Notes under the pieces: generated by a model | Database searches by the model: none | What the model was told of the DNA's origin: nothing | What the model saw: only the letters and a program-made list of their open reading frames with translations | Made by a program: the position numbers and the translations under genes | Assembly (NCBI GenBank): GCA_024741835.1 | Contig: JAENRP010000241.1 | Span: forward strand, 1 to 64,000 | Length of the DNA: 64,000 nt | Origin: Diplocarpon mali | Taxonomy: Eukaryota; Ascomycota; Leotiomycetes; Helotiales; Drepanopezizaceae | Direction: 5' to 3' | Shown here: positions 57,871-64,000 of the stretch, one piece after another | Layout: each line of letters begins with the position of its first letter | Position numbering within the stretch: the first letter of the stretch is position 1

Positions 57871-58298
57871 ATAAGACGGACGATTAGGCTTCCTGGATTG
57901 GTTTCGAAACATCACTGCAACAATAGGAGTTACTTGGGGTTGGATGGTTACGGCCCTACTCTTGCAAGCCCACTTTGAAAGCTCCGTCTTGCGAAGCACG
58001 AATACAATCGAATCTGATGTATGCAGGGCGAGGTGGAAAGAAAAAGAATTCATTACGACCTGGCATCCATCGCAGTCGGGGCCATTTGCCTGCTTGCTTC
58101 TCGAGCGCGGGTGACATTAGATAGGTATATATATTGCTATTTATGAGGAGAGGAACAAGAGTCGAGGGATGGGTGGGTTATCTGTTATGGTGGCGGAAGG
58201 GGTCATGGCGAAGGAGCAGTCTTGTGCCGTGATGAACGACGATTCAGGCCTCGCTCGCGAGGTTCGCTTGCGAGGTAGCAGATAGTGAGCGATGGTGT

Positions 58299-58337
58299 GA
58301 ATGAATGGATGGATGAATGAATGAGTGAATGAATGGG
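58299..58337. repeat. GAAT/GGAT tetranucleotide microsatellite
   Basis: An imperfect array of GAAT, GGAT and GAGT units. The reading frames crossing it (histidine/serine-rich) are artefacts. Confidence 0.9.
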
Positions 58338-61206
58338 AAGGATATGAGGGATGCGAGGGATATGCTTGCGACCAGGTAGATGAAGAAACAAGTAGGCAGT
58401 TCGGTAGATGGGCCGTGCCCTGCTGGGCACAACATGGAAACACATGGGCGAAGGCATCTGAAGTATTACGTTTTCTATCTGGTGAACAACGCATCTCGCG
58501 TCTGAAGGGAAGAATGGCACGGCACGTGCCAGCTCGTCGACTCTTCCACAATCAGCCTCCGTTCTCGAGTCTCTTTCTCCCACCGCCCCACCCCCGAACC
58601 AGCCACGGTTATCATCAGCGCATGCCAACTACGACTTTGCGCTCTTGGATCCCAGCTCCCGCTCCGCCCTTTGTGCCAATTTCCAGCTCTCCGCTGCTGC
58701 GAATCGACGGAGGCGGCGCAGAGAGAGGGCAGAAGCAGATATCCCCCCGCCGCGTCCTAACTCTACGGAACCTCGAATCTCACATCGAATATTGAGATGA
58801 GAAAGTCTCCACTGGCAATCTGAGCCGAGTAGGGCAGGGAAGGGCAGGGTAGAGCTGAAGGGACAAGCCGAGAGACCTCTGAGTCCCTCGATCACGGTCC
58901 CGTCGTCGTCTTCATGCGTCGGGAATGCCCTCCACATCGCCAGCTCTCAAGTACATGAGCCTCTGTTGCCTCGTCACCTGACACAGGGAGGCTTGGCCGG
59001 GCGGATCGGCTCCGCGCAGGCCCAGCGCCCAAATTCCCGACGCCCTCCCCCAGGGGTGGTCAGAGTGGGTGTTTAGACGGTTTGGCTTCCCTACCAGCCC
59101 AGACCGGAATCTCATGCCCTTGCCGGAGGCTCTGCTCGGAGGAGCAAAAGGAAGAAGTGAGAGCGCGACGCCTGACCATCGGTTCTGACGACGTCCACAC
59201 CCGCATTGTGTCGCGAGCGAAGCGTGACTGGCGCGGTGAAATGGACAGGGCATTACTCGTCAGTCCTGCGCTGGACCGGACACCGGTGGCATCTCCGGAG
59301 CCCCCATCAGCCTGCTCCAGGGATGAGGCGGTTTCGCCTTGGGATGGACGCTAAGCGGGCCTGCCTCGCCCGCCTTCACTGCATCGCGACGTCCAATGCA
59401 TCACGGCCGATGCAATACGGCCTTCAATGCCTCGTGGCGCCGAGCCATTCGCAAGGCTCGCAAGGGTCCCTCTCTCTGGAAGACAAGACCGTCGTCGGAG
59501 CGGCCGGTACTCTGCCTGGCCCGCGGTACTTGTGCGTAGCTTGGGCCGGCAGCTTGGGCCTGGCATCGACTGGCGGGTGGCCGGGCGGAGCTCCAGACGG
59601 ACCCCGACGACTCGGTGGGCGTTCCAGAGTACGAGTCGTCCGCCATGGAATGCTGCCAAGCCCCGAGCGACCGGCGGGTTGACTGCCATTCGCGCGCATG
59701 GGGAGCGCGGGAAGGGTCGGGCAGAAGTTTCGTGGGTGGTTTAAGCGTCCCGCTCATCAAGCGCGTGGCCTGGTCTCCAAGACATGCTGGGAACGTCGGA
59801 CTGGGGTGGAGAGCCGCGGGGAGACGTCGAAGCAGGGCAGAGGAGGGATAGACTCGAAGAGCAAGGAAAGTCGAGAGCGACCAGGCCGCCAAGGGCTACG
59901 CTCTCCTTGACTTTCGGCGGGGATGGACCGTGATCCAATGGAGGAGCAGAGCGTATCCCATCCCACTCCGCGAGGATCTTGAGCGCGACGCATACACAGC
60001 CGGCTGGGACCAAAGCATGAGACCCTGGTCAAGCAGTCGAGAGAGATCGTGGGGGGGAGACGGACGTGCAGGATTTCTAGAAGAACCGGACTGACGACTC
60101 GTGCTGGACGTCCACCCCCGCCTTACAGCTGGGCCGGCCAGTGACATGGGCGGCCGAGGTGACTGCTGCCCGGCCGAAGGTTTTCCTTTGGGTTTAGAGG
60201 ATGACAAGGCATGCGCGCAGGCCGCTGGGCCCAGTCTAAAAATATCACATCGCAAGAAGACCAATATTGTAGGCTACAGTCCTGTCCGGTCCGCTGCACG
60301 TCGATGTCCAGAACTCCCTGCCCGACATTGACCGTGTGCCGCTGAGACGACCTCTCCCACGCGGTTGGCACGGGCGATCATTCGCACATCGTCTACAGCC
60401 ACCTCCTCTCGCTGCCCCCCTGTACGGTCGGGATCTGGTGATCCACGTGCGAAGGATTCACATACAAATTCATATGCCCGGCTACCAAGCACGGGAGCAC
60501 GAGAGTTAATGTGGCAACGGTGAGGTCGCGGAGAGCCAACACCCCAAACGAGCGAACCTCAATCTAGCTCGGGGGGGGGATGATGGACAGAGGATCCGCT
60601 GACGGCACGGCATGGCTGGGCCGCACCCGAAGCAGAACTCTCCAAAGCAGCGGCTACAAGACTCGAGATGGATAGAGTTCCGACCTGGACGTTTCGCAGG
60701 CCAGGAGGGCGGGGGAACTCGCTGGGAAGAAAGATCATGCCACGATGAGTCAAGTCCTGGTGCTTCCGTGGGACATACAGGTGGGCTTTGCTACCCGAGA
60801 ATCATATTGCTGCAACTCACTTTGATGGCCCGCGGCACTCCTCAGTCGCTTGGGAGCACGGGAGACACGTCTATCTCGCGGCTCTTGCCACCAGACGCAT
60901 ACCCCACCGTCGTCCAAGACCGGAGCGTATCTCTGACGTCTGGGCGAGACATGATGACTGGATCAGATGAGAGGGGGAGAGAGAGAGAGTAACATGCGCA
61001 TGTGGTTGGCAGTGCGGGTGTGATAAGTAGTGGGTAGCAAAGCCTCCCCTTTACCGTCCGCGGCAGTCTAGTACCAGTGCTGCGATCATCACCACGATAC
61101 TACCGCCTCAGGCAAGGCAATGATAGACAAGAAGAGCTCGAGGTAGAGGTTGAGCAATCGCCCGAGACGTAGATGCATGGCGTCGGAAGAGGGGGTATGT
61201 TTTTTT

Positions 61207-61243
61207 GAGATGATGATCTTGATCTTGATTTTGATTTTGATCT
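61207..61243. repeat. GATNTT hexamer-type repeat
   Basis: A run of GATGAT, GATCTT and GATTTT units follows a T-run. It is non-coding as far as I can see. Confidence 0.75.
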
Positions 61244-61570
61244 TTTAAAAAGGGGAAGAGAGGAGCTCGACTGAAGGATCATCAGAATGTGAGAGCCGAC
61301 CTGGACAAGGCAGCGTGTCGTTCGTGGAGGAAAGGAGACAACTGTCGGGGTAGATAAAAGACGACTGGATCTTGGGAGCTTTTTCTACTTCATGCAGGGT
61401 CCAGGATACCAAGCACGTGCGAGTGGTAGAGATGTGAAGTGAAGGCTGGCGTTGCGTCCCCGACCACGCTGCCGGCCGTCACGGTCGAAGGGGGAACAAG
61501 CCGATTTGTTGCCTGTGGGAAGGCAGGAACGTGCCGTGTCAAGCCGGGAGAGGGTAGAGCGACCCAGAAA

Positions 61571-61572
61571 CC

Positions 61573-61603
<31 letters not shown>
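61571..61603. repeat. CCG/ACG trinucleotide repeat
   Basis: About eight CCG units followed by three ACG units. It creates Pro, Ala or Arg runs in the three forward frames. Confidence 0.9.
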
Positions 61604-61722
61604 AAACATGGCGACTCGGCTGAGCCTGGGTGATGAGCGCCTCGGCCGGGATGATCTGGGGAGACCGCACGAGCACCACCGCAGACACCTCACCGTCGAC
61701 CACGGGCCGCCCCACCGGCCAG

Positions 61723-61756
61723 CACAATCCCAATCCCAATCCCAATCCCAATCCAA
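61723..61756. repeat. CCCAAT hexamer repeat
   Basis: Five to six tandem CCCAAT units, each containing the CCAAT core, which is the binding core of the fungal Hap/CBF complex. Confidence 0.85.
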
Positions 61757-62863
61757 GCAGCGTCCTTATCGCCTGGCGCTCATCGTCGCCGATGCCTACA
61801 GACGGTCGCAGAGCAGGTCGGATTTCGACAATCACTCGCTGCGCAGTCCCCTCACCCTCTCCCTCAATCCGAGCGCTCACCGCCACCACGGCCGCGCCGG
61901 ATGCGGATGGCTGCCTTGGCCTCCCTCGCCCAGCACGTCTCTGTACTATATCCAGGTGCCCGAGGTAGGTCTCGGCAAGGTGCCTACGCCGAATCCTGCG
62001 ATACGCCAGCCACGGCCCGCCTTTGCTATCGATCTCGACGACGCCCCGACAGAGAAGATGCTGCATTCTGGTCGGACCCGCTTCCAGACAGCCTCAACCC
62101 CGCCCCGAGAAGAGACGCGGGTGGGCGAAATCTGCGGCCAAGCTGGTCCAAGTCCATGCGGTGCCCGAGGCGGAAGTGCTTCCCTCGACCGTGGGTCCCA
62201 TTCACACTCGGGCCCCGGCCAGCGGCGACCGAGCGGGAGGCGTAGGACCGCGGCGTCAGAGGCAAGATGGCTCCCAATCTCCCCCCTCCACGCCCGTACT
62301 GACTGTCTTGCGTTGTTGCACAGTACCTCCTCTCCCACGGCCCCCACAGTGCGGTGCCGACTTCTCCCACGAGCAATTCCCACGGCCAGATACCTCCTGG
62401 GCTGGCCAGCCCGGCCATTTTCGTTTCAGGAACCCAGGAACCTGCGGAGAGATAGAGGATCTTGAGCATCCCTGGCCGTCGCGGTGCTCTGCCTGGCGCT
62501 TCTTCTTGACTCGGATAAGGGTGAGCTTAGGACGGGCCGTCGGCTCCGGTTGTCGGTGCTGGGCGACGCCGGGAGCATTGCTTTCTAACTTGTGGGTGAT
62601 TTCGAGGACGGAGGATCCAAAAACAGGGCGGAAATTCACTGGAACGCCAGGGCTCGGACCACTGGCTTCGTCGCAGGCCAAACGTACACCACCCTCGCGT
62701 CACTTGCAGGGAGGGTCTCATGGGATTGCCAAGTGAGATTATACTTTCATGTGGTGTTTGTTTGGCCTACGACGAGGGATACCGCAGGGAAAGCAAGCCG
62801 GGAAACTCAAACGCTCTGAAGGCTCGACTGTGAATGCTACAATCCTCGCAGTCGAACGTAAAA

Positions 62864-62883
62864 TCTTTTTTTTTTTTTTTTTT
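62864..62883. repeat. Poly-T run
   Basis: About 20 consecutive T in otherwise GC-rich DNA. Confidence 0.95.
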
Positions 62884-63730
62884 CTATTTTCGACTACAGT
62901 GGATCCGTCTCCTCCCCATCTGCATTTACAGCAGATATCAAAGTCTTCTCTCCTCGCCCCAGTCGTGACATGATAGCTGCGGGGGTTGTGGATCCAGCGT
63001 CCAAGAAGAAGAAGAGGAACGCGGGTGCCGTCAACCAGCTGCTGCGAATGCGAAGCAGGGCTGGCTTGCTTGAAAACTTGCTGCCTTCACTGCCGGCGAG
63101 ATGCATCGTTGGGAGAGTCCTCTGCCCACCGCTGTGAGATTGTGGCTCGGCCAGTGCTGCTCCTTCTCCGCAGGCCATCCCAACATCCACGTCGTAGTGT
63201 GGAAGCCATGCGGGGCCCTCCGGTGGGAGGTGTTGTGCGGTCGAAGACAACTTTCTCGTCGTGTCTAACCCCGCGTCTGCGACGAAGGACGTTTCGCGGG
63301 AAAAGTCTCATTGCGGGTCGACACAGTGCAGGCCGTTCATTGAGGCAGGGCTCCCGCATCTCGATGCGGGCATGTGGGCAGGTGTCCGCCCAGAGCTCCG
63401 ATGCAGCGTGACGTCTGCCAGAGAGACCCGAGCCGTTTTGACAAGCTTGAGGCTCTGATACTTCGTACCTCGTCACAGGTCAAACCCAGGGGACACCACA
63501 TGAGAAAGCATATCTAACCCCTGCCAGCAGCGGGATGATCAACCCAGTTTAGGCCGAGCCCTGCCAGTCCCACGTCTGGAGGGGGTGCATGGCATGTCTC
63601 GGTCCACGACACCGGGCGCTCGCCTGAGGGCATCGAGCTGCGAGCATGCAACCGCGGCGGAGAGGCGCGCGACGAGATCCGACCGCAGCGACACGCTAGG
63701 CGTCGGCCCGGGGCGACTCTTCTCGCGGTG

Positions 63731-63800
63731 TGGCCGAGCGTGGCCGAGCGGGGCCGAGCGGGGCCGAATGGGGCCGAATGGGGCCGAGCGTGGCCGGACA
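63731..63800. repeat. Decamer tandem repeat, seven units
   Basis: Seven head-to-tail units of the type [TG]GGCCGA[GA][CT]G, in the variants TGGCCGAGCG, GGGCCGAGCG and GGGCCGAATG. The eighth unit breaks off as TGGCCGGAC. Confidence 0.9.
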
Positions 63801-64000
63801 TGCGACGTTGGACGCATCCTCACGCCGGGGGGCGGCACGGAGACGCACGAATCAGCGGGACGGAGCCGCTCGCCGCCTCGACTTCTAGAAGAAGGCCCGC
63901 CGCGCAGCTAAATATAGCTCCGCCGCCAAGAGCGCGGAGCACGTGTCGCGCATGATCGACAGTCGCCGTTGGGTGCCGCCCGAGGCGGACGGTGCGTGGA

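Larger units (their letters stand above)
57871..64000. other. GC-rich right flank without a supported gene
   Basis: About 6.1 kb rich in G, C and CpG, with open frames of 60-340 codons in all six frames, as expected from composition alone. None shows a domain, motif order or intron pattern I can support. It may be a large intergenic region, the long leader or promoter of a gene starting beyond 64000, or a structural region. The simple repeats in it are listed separately. Confidence 0.5.

Noticed and set aside
61452..62465. A 337-codon open frame on the plus strand
   Set aside because: Composition-driven: Pro, Arg, Ser and Gln runs come from the CCG and CCCAAT repeats. Other frames are equally open, and no domain or intron signal is visible.
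1..64000. CRISPR arrays, bacterial operons, rRNA
   Set aside because: None seen; all supported genes are eukaryotic with spliceosomal introns.

Overview
This window is nuclear DNA from a filamentous ascomycete (Pezizomycotina). The evidence is short introns (mostly 46-120 nt) with CTAAC/CTGAC branch points, small intergenic distances, genes on both strands, and ascomycete-type proteins such as a DUF4045/gelsolin protein, App1, Drs1 and a Yta7 homologue. Class level is uncertain; Leotiomycetes is only a guess. I rebuilt 14 multi-exon genes by splicing until the reading frame closed and the protein matched its family. In every model the summed exon length is a multiple of three.

Layout. 1-5.6 kb is gene-poor and holds two broken genes: a phosphoribosyltransferase (minus) and a 4-coumarate-CoA-ligase-like acyl-CoA synthetase with a peroxisomal-type C-terminus (plus). 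5.8-7.8 kb is a secreted GH43 glycosidase (minus). 9.3-14.4 kb encodes a Yta7/ATAD2-type AAA-bromodomain chromatin ATPase. 15-19.7 kb encodes an ABCC/MRP-type transporter, followed by a histidine-acid-phosphatase-like protein. The DUF4045/gelsolin protein and the small GTPase Arl2 lie in tandem on the minus strand (22.1-28.2 kb). 29.2-32.8 kb is a 1072-residue GNAT-domain protein with six copies of a Y-V-L-P-H-L-R-like motif. 33.5-34.3 kb is an AT-rich block of decayed tandem repeats. Next come Drs1 (34.6-37.1 kb), a stretch of decayed coding sequence (37.5-40.0 kb), App1 phosphatidate phosphatase (minus) and poly(A) polymerase (minus). The latter is divergent from a carnosine-N-methyltransferase-like gene. 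Then follow a short-chain dehydrogenase with a C-terminal AKL, a flavin-reductase-like protein, a MetX-like alpha/beta hydrolase, proteasome assembly chaperone 4 and transportin Kap104. From 57.9 kb to the end the DNA is GC-rich, full of simple repeats, and has no gene I can support.

Themes. Much of the window is housekeeping: mRNA 3'-end formation (PAP1), ribosome biogenesis (DRS1), nuclear import (KAP104), proteasome assembly (PAC4), tubulin folding (ARL2) and chromatin (YTA7). Accessory metabolism (GH43, SDR, flavin reductase, alpha/beta hydrolase, ABC transporter) and broken genes sit between these blocks. The most unusual observations are the repeated-motif GNAT protein, a high share of GC-AG introns (4 of 39 reconstructed), two very small exons, a cluster of decayed genes, and the unexplained GC-rich right flank. 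I found no CRISPR array, tRNA, rRNA or intact transposon.
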